Part shown: piece by piece, positions 1 to 11,161 of the stretch | Layout: each line of letters opens with the position of its first letter | How positions within the stretch are numbered: position 1 is the stretch's first letter | Source: Hyphomicrobiales bacterium | GTDB lineage: Bacteria; Pseudomonadota; Alphaproteobacteria; Rhizobiales; Rhizobiaceae | Length of the DNA stretch: 64,000 bases | Assembly: GCA_900473805.1 (NCBI GenBank) | Contig: UCMS01000014.1 | Coordinates: 124,001-188,000, forward strand | Direction: 5' to 3' | Made by a program: the position numbers and the translations under genes | Notes under the pieces: generated by a model | Seen by the model: only the letters and a program-made list of their open reading frames with translations | Database searches by the model: none | Told to the model about the DNA's origin: nothing

Positions 1-374
1 TCATGGTGCAGAAATCGACTCTCGAGTTCCCGGAAAACAAGAAGCAACCCATTGCGGCTTCCATCGCCATGCGGACAGTCGAAGGCGCGCCTGTTACGGC
101 CGAGTTCGACTGGCGACAGGAAGGTCCTCAGACCTGGGACATCACCGTTCAGACAAATGAAGGCGAACTGCGCCTTTCAAAGGGCGGTTCGGAACTCTAT
201 ATCAAGGGGACCCAACAGGCGTCCGGCCCGGATCGCGAATATGCGGGCATCTACGAACGTTTTGCCAAACTCATCCGCTCCCGCCAGAGCGACACCGACT
301 ATCAGCCGCTGCGCATCGTAGCGGATTCCTTCCTCTGCGGGGAACGGAAAGTCGTCGCTCCCTTCGAAGACTGA
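1..374 (+). CDS. Gfo/Idh/MocA-family sugar 1-dehydrogenase, probably D-galactose 1-dehydrogenase (5' truncated)
   Basis: Only the C-terminal part of this gene is in the window; the frame is open to the left edge and ends with TGA at 372-374. The visible 120 or so residues resemble the C-terminal beta-sheet domain of Gfo/Idh/MocA oxidoreductases. The ending, with FAKLIRS followed by PLRIVADSF, resembles rhizobial and Azospirillum-type D-galactose (L-arabinose) 1-dehydrogenases, which make the aldonolactone. Context supports this: the next three genes encode an aldehyde dehydrogenase, 2-dehydro-3-deoxygalactonate kinase and the matching aldolase. The NAD-binding half and the catalytic residues lie outside the window, so substrate assignment is an inference from neighbours. 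Confidence 0.7.
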   Translation, partial: MVQKSTLEFPENKKQPIAASIAMRTVEGAPVTAEFDWRQEGPQTWDITVQTNEGELRLSKGGSELYIKGTQQASGPDREYAGIYERFAKLIRSRQSDTDYQPLRIVADSFLCGERKVVAPFED

Positions 375-395
375 CATGAAAAGGAGGCCCATCCC

Positions 396-1910
396 ATGGC
401 CTATACACCGACTGGAAAACACCTGATCGCCGGCAACTGGGTTGCCAGCACGGATACCTTTGCCTCGTCGCCTGCCACGGGCCCCTCCCACTCCTTCTCC
501 AAGGGCACCCCTACCCTGGTCGACCAGGCGGTGAAGGCCGCCGAAGAGGCGTTCGAGACCTACGCCTATTCGACGCGCGAAGAACGCGCCGCTTTCCTAG
601 ACGCGATTGCCGAGGAAATCGATGCACGTGGTGATGCCATCACCGAGATCGGCAGCCAGGAAACCGGCCTGCCGGAAGCCCGCCTGATCGGCGAACGCGG
701 CCGTACCGTTGGCCAGCTCCGCCTGTTTGCCTCCCATATCCGCAAGGGCGACTATCTTGATCGTCGCCACGACGAAGCGCTGCCCGACCGCAAGCCGCTT
801 CCGCGTCCAGACCTCAAGATGGTCCAGCGCCCGATCGGACCGGTTGCTGTCTTCGGTGCTTCGAACTTCCCGCTGGCCTTTTCGACGGCCGGTGGCGACA
901 CCGCAGCTGCCCTCGCAGCCGGCTGCCCGGTCGTGGTCAAGGCGCATGATGCCCATCCGGGCACCGGCGAGATCGTGGCTTCGGCGATCGATGCCGCGAT
1001 CAAGCGCTGCGGCGTCCATCCGGGCGTCTTCTCGCTGGTTCACGGCGGCAGCCGTGACGTCGGCCAGGCGCTGGTCCAGCACCCGCTGATCAAGGCCGTC
1101 GGCTTCACCGGTTCGCTCGGTGGCGGTCGTGCATTGTTCGACCTCTGCGCCCAGCGTCCGGAGCCGATCCCCTTCTTCGGCGAGCTTGGCTCGGTCAACC
1201 CGATGTTCATGCTGCCCAAGGCTGTTGCCACCCGCGGCGAAACCATTGCCAAGGGCTGGGTCGGTTCGCTCACCATGGGTGCCGGCCAGTTCTGCACCAA
1301 TCCGGGCATCGTCGTCCTGCTGAAGGGCGATGACGCCGACAAGTATGTCGAGACCGCAACCGAAGCCCTCTCGGCCGTTGGCCCGCAAACCATGCTGACC
1401 GACGGCATCGCCGACGCCTACCGCAAGGGTGCGACCCGGATTGCCGGCACGGAAGGTGTCCGTTCGGTCCTGACCTCGACCTGCGACCTGCGCAATGCTA
1501 CGCCCTACCTCTTTCAGACGACGGCCAAGGATTGGCTCGACAACCACGTGCTCGGCGAGGAAGTCTTCGGACCGCTCGGCCTGATCGTGATCGCGGAAAG
1601 CGAAGACGAGATGGTCGCCATGGCCCGCAGCCTCTCCGGTCAGTTGACGGCGTCGATCCATCTTGCGGAAGGCGATGAAGCCCTCGGAAAGCGCCTGATG
1701 CCGATCCTGGAGCGCAAGGCTGGTCGTGTTCTGGCCAATGGCTTCCCGACGGGAGTCGAAGTTGCCGATTCCATGGTTCACGGTGGCCCCTACCCGGCGT
1801 CGACGAACTTCGGCGCCACATCCGTCGGTACGCTGTCGATCCGCCGCTTCCTGCGGCCGGTCTGCTTCCAGGACATCCCGACGGCTCTTCTGCCGATCGA
1901 TCTGACCTGA
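396..1910 (+). CDS. NADP-type aldehyde dehydrogenase (2,5-dioxovalerate / alpha-ketoglutarate semialdehyde dehydrogenase-like)
   Basis: A 504-residue aldehyde dehydrogenase with the active-site cysteine at about 300 in GAGQFCTNPG and the general-base glutamate at about 263 in GELGSVNP. The length and these motifs fit the long subfamily that includes 2,5-dioxopentanoate dehydrogenase, which oxidises alpha-ketoglutarate semialdehyde to alpha-ketoglutarate at the end of non-phosphorylative pentose and sugar-acid pathways. The ATG at 396 has an excellent SD (AAGGAGG) 8 bases upstream. It sits 21 bases after a sugar dehydrogenase and 10 bases before dgoK, so it is very likely co-transcribed. The precise substrate is inferred; other sugar-derived semialdehydes are possible. 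Confidence 0.85.
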   Translation: MAYTPTGKHLIAGNWVASTDTFASSPATGPSHSFSKGTPTLVDQAVKAAEEAFETYAYSTREERAAFLDAIAEEIDARGDAITEIGSQETGLPEARLIGERGRTVGQLRLFASHIRKGDYLDRRHDEALPDRKPLPRPDLKMVQRPIGPVAVFGASNFPLAFSTAGGDTAAALAAGCPVVVKAHDAHPGTGEIVASAIDAAIKRCGVHPGVFSLVHGGSRDVGQALVQHPLIKAVGFTGSLGGGRALFDLCAQRPEPIPFFGELGSVNPMFMLPKAVATRGETIAKGWVGSLTMGAGQFCTNPGIVVLLKGDDADKYVETATEALSAVGPQTMLTDGIADAYRKGATRIAGTEGVRSVLTSTCDLRNATPYLFQTTAKDWLDNHVLGEEVFGPLGLIVIAESEDEMVAMARSLSGQLTASIHLAEGDEALGKRLMPILERKAGRVLANGFPTGVEVADSMVHGGPYPASTNFGATSVGTLSIRRFLRPVCFQDIPTALLPIDLT

Positions 1911-1920
1911 GGCAGAAGCA

Positions 1921-2850
1921 GTGACCGAGAAGCCGTTTGCCGCCCTGGTCGACTGGGGAACCAGCAACCTCCGCCTCTGGCTGGTCGACAGCCAGGGCGG
2001 TGTCCTCGCCGAACGGCAATCGGCGCAAGGTATGGGTAGCCTCGATCGCTCGGCCTATCCCGCTGTTCTCGAGGGCCATCTGTCGGCTCTCGGGGCGGCA
2101 CCTGACCTGCCGGTAGTGATTGCCGGAATGGCCGGCGCACGCACAGGTTGGCGGGAAGCGCCTTATGTGGAAACGCCAGCGCCGCTCGTCGGCCTCTTCC
2201 AGCACGCCGTGATCCCCGAAGGCACTGACCGTCCGGTCTACATCCTACCTGGCGTCTGCCAGCGCGAGGAAGGTCGCTACGACGTGATGCGGGGTGAAGA
2301 GACACAGCTGGCCGGAGCTCTGGAACAAGGTCTCGACGACGCGCTGTTTTGCTTGCCGGGAACACATTCGAAGTGGGCTCTGGTCGAGGGCGGTCACATC
2401 CGCCGCTTTTCTACGGTCATGACGGGTGAACTGTTTCACCTGATCAGCCGGCAATCCATCCTGCGACTTTCGGTTCCGGAGGATGCGGACGCCGAGGCCG
2501 ATCCAGACATCTTCGATGCGGCAGTCGACGCCGCTCTGGCGCCGGGATTCGCGCTGACGTCGACCCTCTTCTCGATCCGAGCAGAAGGCCTGCTGTCACA
2601 AGGCACCCGCATCAACGCAGCCGCGCGCCTGTCGGGCCTGCTCATCGGAGCCGAACTTGCCGCGATTAAGCCTGACCTTGCCCGTTACGGAAAAGCCTAT
2701 CTGATCGGTACGGGAAGACTGACCCGGCTTTACGCGCGCGCCATTGCACGCACGGGAAGCGAAGCGGTGATGCTTGATGGCGGGCTCCTGGTTCGCCGGG
2801 GTCTGCTCGCCAGTGCCCTTTCGCTGTTCGACCACGAATTCAAGGAATAG
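1921..2850 (+). CDS. dgoK: 2-dehydro-3-deoxygalactonokinase
   Basis: This 309-residue protein matches the DgoK family, which phosphorylates 2-keto-3-deoxy-D-galactonate at the 6-position in the De Ley-Doudoroff route of galactose catabolism. The N-terminus DWGTSNLRLWLVD is the family's phosphate-binding loop, and PGTHSKW with the later LIGTGRL stretch is typical. The start is GTG at 1921, 10 bases after the aldehyde dehydrogenase stop; no ATG fits the family start better. The aldolase gene begins 4 bases after its stop, so the two are probably translationally coupled. Confidence 0.9.
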   Translation: MTEKPFAALVDWGTSNLRLWLVDSQGGVLAERQSAQGMGSLDRSAYPAVLEGHLSALGAAPDLPVVIAGMAGARTGWREAPYVETPAPLVGLFQHAVIPEGTDRPVYILPGVCQREEGRYDVMRGEETQLAGALEQGLDDALFCLPGTHSKWALVEGGHIRRFSTVMTGELFHLISRQSILRLSVPEDADAEADPDIFDAAVDAALAPGFALTSTLFSIRAEGLLSQGTRINAAARLSGLLIGAELAAIKPDLARYGKAYLIGTGRLTRLYARAIARTGSEAVMLDGGLLVRRGLLASALSLFDHEFKE

Positions 2851-2854
2851 ATCA

Positions 2855-3487
2855 ATGACCTCCTCCGTCACCTGGCCGTCCCTTCGCCGCAATTTGGTGG
2901 CCATCTTGCGCGGCATCAAGCCGGAAGAGATCGAAGCCGCTGTCGACGCCCTTATCGAAGCTGGCTTTGAAGCGATCGAAGTGCCTCTCAACTCTCCCGA
3001 TCCCTTTCTATCGATCGAGAAGGCGCGGAGACTGGCACCGGAGAATGTGCTGATCGGCGCCGGCACTGTGCTGGAAGTGGCGCAGGTCGACCGGCTGCAT
3101 GGGGTCGGCGGCAATCTGCTCGTGACGCCGAATGTGGAACCCGATGTGATCCGGCGCGCCGTCGGCCACGGCATGGTGACCATGCCGGGAGTCTTTACAG
3201 CCACCGAAGCGCTGCTCGCTGCCAAAAGCGGTGCAGCGGCATTGAAGTTCTTTCCAGCCAGTGCCCTCGGCCCAGGCGGGATCTCGGCCATCAAGGCCAT
3301 CCTTCCCCCGCATCTGCCGTTGGGCGCCGTTGGCGGCGTCTCGGAAAGCAATTTCGCCGACTACTGGAAGGTTGGCGTTCGTGCATTCGGTCTCGGTTCC
3401 AGCCTTTACAAGCCGGGTGATTCCGCTCATGCGATCGGCGAAAGAGCGGTCAAGGCGGTTGCAGCTTACGACGCACTGTTGGGCTGA
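2855..3487 (+). CDS. dgoA: 2-dehydro-3-deoxy-6-phosphogalactonate aldolase
   Basis: A 210-residue class I aldolase of the KDPG/KDPGal family, splitting 2-keto-3-deoxy-6-phosphogalactonate into pyruvate and glyceraldehyde 3-phosphate. The Schiff-base lysine is at about residue 131 in ALKFFPA. The family substrate motif near GAGTV (about 68-72) and the phosphate-binding GGVS near the C-terminus are present. The ATG at 2855 lies 4 bases after dgoK; an in-frame upstream extension runs inside dgoK and is not credible. This is the last gene of the cluster and is followed by a strong terminator. Confidence 0.9.
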   Translation: MTSSVTWPSLRRNLVAILRGIKPEEIEAAVDALIEAGFEAIEVPLNSPDPFLSIEKARRLAPENVLIGAGTVLEVAQVDRLHGVGGNLLVTPNVEPDVIRRAVGHGMVTMPGVFTATEALLAAKSGAAALKFFPASALGPGGISAIKAILPPHLPLGAVGGVSESNFADYWKVGVRAFGLGSSLYKPGDSAHAIGERAVKAVAAYDALLG

Positions 3488-3513
3488 CTACACTCTACCA
3501 AGATGTGACGTGC

Positions 3514-3540
3514 GCCGCCGGGCCTCCCGGCGGCTTTTTG
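3514..3540 (+). terminator. Intrinsic terminator of the dgo cluster
   Basis: A perfect 9-bp GC stem (GCCGCCGGG at 3514-3522, CCCGGCGGC at 3526-3534) with a 3-base loop is followed by a T run at 3535-3539. It lies 27 bases after the dgoA stop. Confidence 0.9.
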
Positions 3541-3754
3541 TTGTTTGGCCTTCGCCGCACACTGTGACATTTGTCACGCACCGAACCGGATATTTTCCGT
3601 AGGCCGCATTTTGGACAAACGCCCGCCGTTTTTTGCGATAAAGTATAACTAACTTGGTTGGCGCGACGCGCCAAAACGGTCCGGTCAGGTGCATTGACCC
3701 CTTACCCCCAGCCCCCCAGTGCTTCGGGCCGGACCACACCAAGTTCCCCCCGAA
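3541..3754. other. Intergenic region with two perfect palindromes
   Basis: No credible gene is seen in about 210 bases between the dgo terminator and the 3' end of the DUF1223 gene. It contains two perfect inverted repeats: GTGACA-TT-TGTCAC at 3564-3577 and TTGGCGCG-A-CGCGCCAA at 3658-3674. Neither is followed by a T run on either strand, so they look more like protein-binding sites or RNA hairpins than terminators. Both flanking genes end here, which makes an operator role unexplained. Confidence 0.5.
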
Positions 3755-4528
3755 TCAGAAGCTCGTCGTCCGTCCCTTCATGACGGTGGCGCCGACAATA
3801 CCAGCCGGATTGCCTTCGGCGTCGGCACTCTGCAGGAGCACGGCACATCCATCGCTCTTGTCAGAACTGATCACGCGTGCCGGCAGGGTGATGTCGATCG
3901 CCTGACCGTTCCAGACACCGACAGTCTGCACATCGGTTACGCTGTGCCAGTAGTCCATGCTTTGGCCGACGTTTTCGCCCTTCAGCATTTCAACCGTCTG
4001 ATGCTCACGAAAATAGACGACGACGACATTGGCCTTTCCGGCCCCTCTGCCAACCGATATCGACAGCAGGTCACCGTTCTGCACGGCCTTGACCGGCACC
4101 ACCAATCCCTCACCGGAAGCCTTCATCCCATCCAGTCGCCGGTTCACCTCACCGGCATCCGTCCCCTTGAGGTGGTCACGTCCATTTAAAACCGCTTGGG
4201 GCGTGTAAACCCCACTACGGCCGAATGTCTTGGCATAGGCATATTGCCGATCGGTATTCTCGGCCGTTCCCAATGTGTCGGCCCAACCAAGATAATTCCA
4301 GTAGTCGACATGATAGGAGAGAGCGACGACGTCCCCCTGCCGCACCAACTGCTCGAAAGCCCGGTCGGCAGGCGGGCAGGAGCGACAGCCTTGGGAGGTG
4401 AAGAGTTCGATCACACCCTTCGGCTGAACGAAGGTCCCAGCATGCGCCTGGTACGGCGATACTGCGAACAGCAACGCTAGGAAAGTGGCGACCCGATAGA
4501 TCCCCTGGCGCTTTGGAACGGGTTGCAT
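3755..4528 (-). CDS. DUF1223 family secreted thioredoxin-fold protein
   Basis: A 257-residue protein of the DUF1223 family, common in alphaproteobacteria and predicted to have a thioredoxin-like fold. An N-terminal signal peptide is visible (basic start MQPVPKRQG, hydrophobic core, likely cleavage after AHA at about 30). The mature protein starts with VIELFTSQGCRSCPPAD, giving a CxxC pair at about 48 and 51, consistent with an exported thiol-redox or metal-binding role. I chose ATG 4528 because AGGTGA lies just upstream. Longer starts at 4543 (ATG) and 4612 (GTG) are possible but lack an SD. Its function is not established. Confidence 0.8.
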   Translation of the reverse strand: MQPVPKRQGIYRVATFLALLFAVSPYQAHAGTFVQPKGVIELFTSQGCRSCPPADRAFEQLVRQGDVVALSYHVDYWNYLGWADTLGTAENTDRQYAYAKTFGRSGVYTPQAVLNGRDHLKGTDAGEVNRRLDGMKASGEGLVVPVKAVQNGDLLSISVGRGAGKANVVVVYFREHQTVEMLKGENVGQSMDYWHSVTDVQTVGVWNGQAIDITLPARVISSDKSDGCAVLLQSADAEGNPAGIVGATVMKGRTTSF

Positions 4529-4658
4529 TTTCACCTGCAGCATTCGTCTGACTTTGGCCTTCAACCTGTGTGGTGCACTTGATAGCTCCTTAACCCCCAA
4601 GCGCAAAGTCACGATGGGGTGAAACTTTCGTCAGTGCCGCGTACAGACCCCCAGATAC

Positions 4659-4686
4659 AAAAAAGGCCGCCGGTTGCCCGGCGACC
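4659..4686 (-). terminator. Intrinsic terminator downstream of acnA
   Basis: On the minus strand a 9-bp stem (one G-U pair, arms 4678-4686 and 4665-4673) with a 4-base loop is followed by a run of Ts, seen as AAAAAA at 4659-4664 on the + strand. It lies 22 bases after the acnA stop. Confidence 0.9.
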
Positions 4687-4708
4687 TCACGTATTCGATG
4701 AGAAAATA

Positions 4709-7402
<2,694 letters not shown>

Positions 7403-7672
7403 GGATAGAAACCCCGCTTAGACTGATAGCCAACACATTCGTGCGGACGCCTATGCACTTCATGCACATCAGGATGCGGGTACGACCATTTCCGCTGTCC
7501 GCACGTGAAAACCGCTGCTTGCGATGTTCAAGTTCGGCACAAGGATGAACTTCACGCCGGCCGCTGGCGTGGTTGCAGGTCTTATAGATAATTTCTAAGA
7601 AAGGCGCCAGACCGACGAAGGGCGAAATCGGATTTTTTTATGAGGCAGGCCTCATCCTGCCAGAAGGCGACC
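7403..7672. other. Divergent promoter region acnA / ccmA
   Basis: About 270 bases separate the two divergent start codons. I see no small ORF or RNA gene here. The part near ccmA (7580-7640) is locally AT-rich and is the likely site of a ccm promoter. No clear regulator box could be assigned. Confidence 0.4.
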
Positions 7673-8323
7673 ATGATCAGGCTTGAAGCCGAAAATCTCT
7701 CAGCGCGTCGTGGCGAGGATCTGATTTTCGTTAATGTTTCCTTTAGGTTGAATGCCGGAGAGGCGCTGGTTCTGACAGGCCGAAACGGGTCCGGAAAGTC
7801 GACGCTTCTGCGCGTCGTCGCCGGTCTTCTTCGCCCGGAAACGGGGCAGGCGATCTGCGTGTCCGATGCCGCCGGTGAGCCGCGTCCGGCTGGGGAGTTC
7901 AGCCACTACCTCGGTCATCGAAACGGTATGAAGCGCGAATTGACCGTGGCGGAAAACCTTGCCTTCTGGAAGTCCTTCCTGGGTGATGCCACAGGCGGGA
8001 TCGGCGCGAGCGTCGAGGAGGCCGCCGCCGAGGTGGGGCTCTCCGGAATCACCCACCTGCCGTATGGTTATCTTTCTGCGGGACAGCAGCGGCGGTTCGC
8101 CATGGCGCGGCTCCTGGTCGCTTACCGCCCGATCTGGATTCTCGACGAGCCGACGGCCGCGCTCGATCGCAAGGCGGACGCGATGTTCGAAGAGCTCGTG
8201 CGTCGGCACCGACAGTCGGGAGGCATCGCTCTTGCCGCGACCCATCAGCCGCTCGGGATGGAGGGCGCCCAGACGCTGGAGATGCTGGGCTTCGAGGGTG
8301 TCGATCTGGAGTATTCCGCATGA
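7673..8323 (+). CDS. ccmA: Cytochrome c biogenesis heme exporter ATP-binding protein CcmA
   Basis: A 216-residue ABC ATPase with Walker A GRNGSGKST, a signature LSAGQQRRFAMAR and Walker B IWILDEPTAALDR. In the CcmABCD complex it powers release of holo-CcmE carrying heme on the periplasmic side of the inner membrane. The ATG at 7673 follows AAGGCG; the longer ORF start at 7640 lacks family support. Its stop overlaps the ccmB start as ATGA at 8320-8323. Confidence 0.96.
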   Translation: MIRLEAENLSARRGEDLIFVNVSFRLNAGEALVLTGRNGSGKSTLLRVVAGLLRPETGQAICVSDAAGEPRPAGEFSHYLGHRNGMKRELTVAENLAFWKSFLGDATGGIGASVEEAAAEVGLSGITHLPYGYLSAGQQRRFAMARLLVAYRPIWILDEPTAALDRKADAMFEELVRRHRQSGGIALAATHQPLGMEGAQTLEMLGFEGVDLEYSA

Positions 8324-8979
8324 TGGCGCTGTTTCTTCGGGACCTGAAACTCTCCGTCCGTGCCGGTGGCGGCGCGCTAATCGGTGTGCTTTTCTTCACC
8401 ACCGTGGTCGCCGTCATTCCCTTCGGCGTCGGTCCCGATCTCAATCTCCTGTCGCGGATTGGACCTGCCATCGTCTGGATCGGGGCCCTGCTCTCCGCGC
8501 TGCTCGGTCTCGATCGTCTCTTCCAGGCGGAACGCGACGATGGTTCGCTCGACATCCTGCTGATGCAGGAAACGCCGCTCGTGCTGACGGTGCTCGTCAA
8601 ATGCCTGGCGCATTGGGTGGCGACCGGCCTGCCGCTCGTCATTGCCTCGCCGCTACTCGGGCTCTTCATGAATATGGACGAGGTCGCGATCGGTGCCGTG
8701 ATGCTGACGCTCCTGGTCGGTTCGCCGGCGATCACCTTCATCGGTGCAGCCGGTGCCGCTGTCGCCGTGGCACTCCCGCGCGGCGGTCTCCTGGTGTCGA
8801 TCCTCGTTCTGCCGCTTGCCGTTCCCGTGCTGATCTTCGGTGTCAGCGCCTCCTATGCGGCGGTCGAGGATCCGGCGCCCTTCCTGCCGCCTTTCCTCTT
8901 CCTGACGGCGATCACCCTTCTCTTTGCCGTGATCGGACCGGTGGGCGCGGCTGCAGCGCTTCGCAGTTCGGCCGACTGA
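8320..8979 (+). CDS. ccmB: Heme exporter permease CcmB
   Basis: A 219-residue polytopic membrane protein with about six hydrophobic segments and the CcmB family start FLRDLKLSVRAGGG. A conserved region RLFQAERDDGSLDILL lies near residue 70. It is the membrane partner of CcmA in the System I cytochrome c maturation complex. It starts within the ccmA stop codon, indicating translational coupling. Confidence 0.95.
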   Translation: MMALFLRDLKLSVRAGGGALIGVLFFTTVVAVIPFGVGPDLNLLSRIGPAIVWIGALLSALLGLDRLFQAERDDGSLDILLMQETPLVLTVLVKCLAHWVATGLPLVIASPLLGLFMNMDEVAIGAVMLTLLVGSPAITFIGAAGAAVAVALPRGGLLVSILVLPLAVPVLIFGVSASYAAVEDPAPFLPPFLFLTAITLLFAVIGPVGAAAALRSSAD

Positions 8980-9038
8980 GACATTTCGGCTTGACCAGGA
9001 TCAATTGCAGGGCCGCTTGAGACAGGCTAGAACGTGCT

Positions 9039-9806
9039 ATGACCGACAACAGCCTTGCCATGACCAAGATCATCGACCTCGCCAACCCGACGCGATTCCT
9101 CGCTTTTGTCGAGCGGGCCCTGCCGTGGTTCGTCGGGCTGACCCTCCTGCTTTTCGTGGTGGGCCTCTCTCTCGGCTTCACCTCCGAAACGGATTACCAG
9201 CAGGGCGATACCGTCCGCATCATGTATGTGCATGTGCCGGCCGCCTGGCTCTCGATGATGTGTTACTCCGTGATGGCGCTCTCGGCGATCGGCACGCTGG
9301 TCTGGCGTCATCCGCTGGCCGATGTCAGCCACAAGGCTGCCGCCCCGCTCGGAGCGGCCTTCACCCTGATTGCGCTGGTCACCGGCTCGCTCTGGGGCAA
9401 GCCGATGTGGGGCACCTGGTGGGTCTGGGATGCTCGCCTCACCTCGGTCTTCGTGCTGTTTCTGATGTATCTCGGCCTGATCGCGCTCAACCGCTCCATG
9501 GATGATCCCTCCAAGGCTGCGCGCGTCAGCGCCGTTCTCATCCTGGTCGGCTTCGTCAACATCCCGATCATCAAGTTTTCGGTCGACTGGTGGAATACGC
9601 TGCATCAGCCCGCCAGCGTCATGCGGCTCGACGGTCCGACGATCGATCCGGAGTTCCTCTGGCCGCTTCTCATCATGGCGCTGGCCTTCACCCTCCTCTT
9701 CTTCACCCTGCACATGATGGCGATGCGCAACGAGATCTGGCGTCGCCGCGTCGGGGCACAGCGCCGCATGGCGGCTCGCCAGGCCGGTCGGGAGCATCAG
9801 GCATGA
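9039..9806 (+). CDS. ccmC: Heme-handling protein CcmC
   Basis: A 255-residue six-helix membrane protein of the heme handling superfamily. The tryptophan-rich WWVWDARLTS motif sits in a periplasmic loop, and conserved histidines flank it (for example VHVPAAW and LHQPAS). CcmC loads heme onto CcmE. The first ATG at 9039 has only a weak SD; ATG at 9060 is an alternative start. A 59-base gap separates it from ccmB. The 3' end overlaps ccmD as ATGA at 9803-9806. Confidence 0.95.
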   Translation: MTDNSLAMTKIIDLANPTRFLAFVERALPWFVGLTLLLFVVGLSLGFTSETDYQQGDTVRIMYVHVPAAWLSMMCYSVMALSAIGTLVWRHPLADVSHKAAAPLGAAFTLIALVTGSLWGKPMWGTWWVWDARLTSVFVLFLMYLGLIALNRSMDDPSKAARVSAVLILVGFVNIPIIKFSVDWWNTLHQPASVMRLDGPTIDPEFLWPLLIMALAFTLLFFTLHMMAMRNEIWRRRVGAQRRMAARQAGREHQA

Positions 9807-9976
9807 CCCACGCCTTTTACGTCATCGGTTCCTATCTGCTGACGGCGGGGATCTGTCTTGGCCTGTCCGCCTGGGTCTATCTCGATGGTCGGGCGCGTCA
9901 GGCGGAGTTGAAGACGCTCGAAGCGCAGGGCGTCCGCCGCCGATCGGCATCGGCCTCCCAGGATGCAAAGGCATGA
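9803..9976 (+). CDS. ccmD: Heme exporter subunit CcmD
   Basis: A 57-residue protein with one N-terminal membrane segment (YVIGSYLLTAGICLGLSAWV) and a charged cytoplasmic tail, as expected for CcmD. In other bacteria CcmD helps release holo-CcmE from the CcmABC complex. It is coupled by ATGA overlaps to ccmC upstream and ccmG downstream, which together with its size makes the call firm despite low sequence conservation in this family. Confidence 0.9.
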   Translation: MTHAFYVIGSYLLTAGICLGLSAWVYLDGRARQAELKTLEAQGVRRRSASASQDAKA

Positions 9977-10560
9977 CGCAGCAGGGCGAACATGACGTGC
10001 CTGCGGCCAAGGGGCGTGCACGCTATCTGATCGCAGCCCTGCCGCTCGTCCTGTTTGCCGGGCTTGCCGCAGTGTTCATGACGCAGCTCCAGTCCGGCCG
10101 CGACGTATCGGAGATCCCCTCGGCCCTCCTTGGGACGAAGGCACCTGCTCTTGAGCTCGCTGCACTCGATGGCTCCGAGCGGCCGGCACTGACCACCGCA
10201 GCGATCACCGGCAAGCTGACGCTGGTCAATGTGTTTGCGTCCTGGTGCGTGCCCTGCCGGCAGGAGCATCCGATGCTGCTGGAGCTTTCCAAAGATCCGC
10301 GCGTCAATGTCGTCGGGATCAATTACAAGGACCGCAACGACAATGCGCTGCGCTTCCTCGGCGAACTCGGCAATCCTTATGCCGCGATCGGCGTCGATCC
10401 GAACGGCAAGGCTGCGATCGACTGGGGTGTCTACGGCATTCCGGAAAGCTATCTCGTCGGCCCCGACGGCACGATCCTCTACAAGAAGGTCGGCCCCTTC
10501 GACCCCGAGAGCTTTGAAACCCAGCTGATGCCGGCGATCGAAAAAGCGCTCGCCAACTGA
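9973..10560 (+). CDS. ccmG: Thiol:disulfide interchange protein CcmG (DsbE)
   Basis: A 195-residue membrane-anchored thioredoxin. A single hydrophobic segment lies near residues 20-37, followed by a periplasmic thioredoxin domain with the active site WCVPC (C92, C95) and the CcmG-type PESYLVGPDG region. It keeps apocytochrome c cysteines reduced for heme attachment. It is the last gene of ccmABCDG and ends only 10 bases from the convergent DUF2585 gene; no terminator is visible between them. Confidence 0.95.
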   Translation: MTQQGEHDVPAAKGRARYLIAALPLVLFAGLAAVFMTQLQSGRDVSEIPSALLGTKAPALELAALDGSERPALTTAAITGKLTLVNVFASWCVPCRQEHPMLLELSKDPRVNVVGINYKDRNDNALRFLGELGNPYAAIGVDPNGKAAIDWGVYGIPESYLVGPDGTILYKKVGPFDPESFETQLMPAIEKALAN

Positions 10561-10570
10561 GCCTTCTCGA

Positions 10571-11161
10571 TTAGAGGGCTCCCTGCCAGGTCTTCACCGC
10601 CTCGATCGGCCAGACCAGCATGACGACGTTGAGCGTCAGGTTGTCCCGGATGATGAGAGCCGTCAGGATCTCGAACGCGATCGCGATTAGGACGGTCAGC
10701 CAGACAGGCATGCGGGCTGCGAAGAAGAAGCCCGCAATCATCGAGACCATGTCCATCCCGGAATTGAGAATGCTGTCGCCGCTATAGCCGACTGCCATGG
10801 TGGCCGTCCGGTAGCGGTCGATCACGATCGGGGAGTTTTCCAGAATTTCCCAACCCGCTTCGATCAGGGCTGCGAGCGCAAGCTTTGCCGTCAGCGGCTT
10901 CCTGCGCATCACCAGCCAGCCGAGGCCATAGAAGAGGAAGCCATGGATGATGTGCGATGGCGTGTACCAGTCGAAGATGTGCTGCGAATTGCCGGGGGTG
11001 TTCACGCCCGCTTCGAAGAGTTTCACGTAGCCGCATTCACAGATCCAGATGCGGCCCATCAGATACTGGGAGACGATCTGGACCAGGATGATGACGAAGG
11101 TCACCGCCAGCCAGAAACGCGTCGTTGAATGCTCGCCGCTCTGGCTGGTCGTCTCGGTCAT
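10571..11161 (-). CDS. DUF2585 (UPF0314) family membrane protein
   Basis: A 196-residue integral membrane protein matching the UPF0314/DUF2585 family known from rhizobia. It has about four to five hydrophobic segments. A hydrophilic loop contains [14 protein letters not shown], and a charged polar motif [12 protein letters not shown] sits inside a predicted membrane region. Its function is unknown. Its start overlaps the yciB stop by four bases, so it is probably the last gene of the dapF-mtaB-ftsY-yciB operon. Confidence 0.85.
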   Translation of the reverse strand: MTETTSQSGEHSTTRFWLAVTFVIILVQIVSQYLMGRIWICECGYVKLFEAGVNTPGNSQHIFDWYTPSHIIHGFLFYGLGWLVMRRKPLTAKLALAALIEAGWEILENSPIVIDRYRTATMAVGYSGDSILNSGMDMVSMIAGFFFAARMPVWLTVLIAIAFEILTALIIRDNLTLNVVMLVWPIEAVKTWQGAL

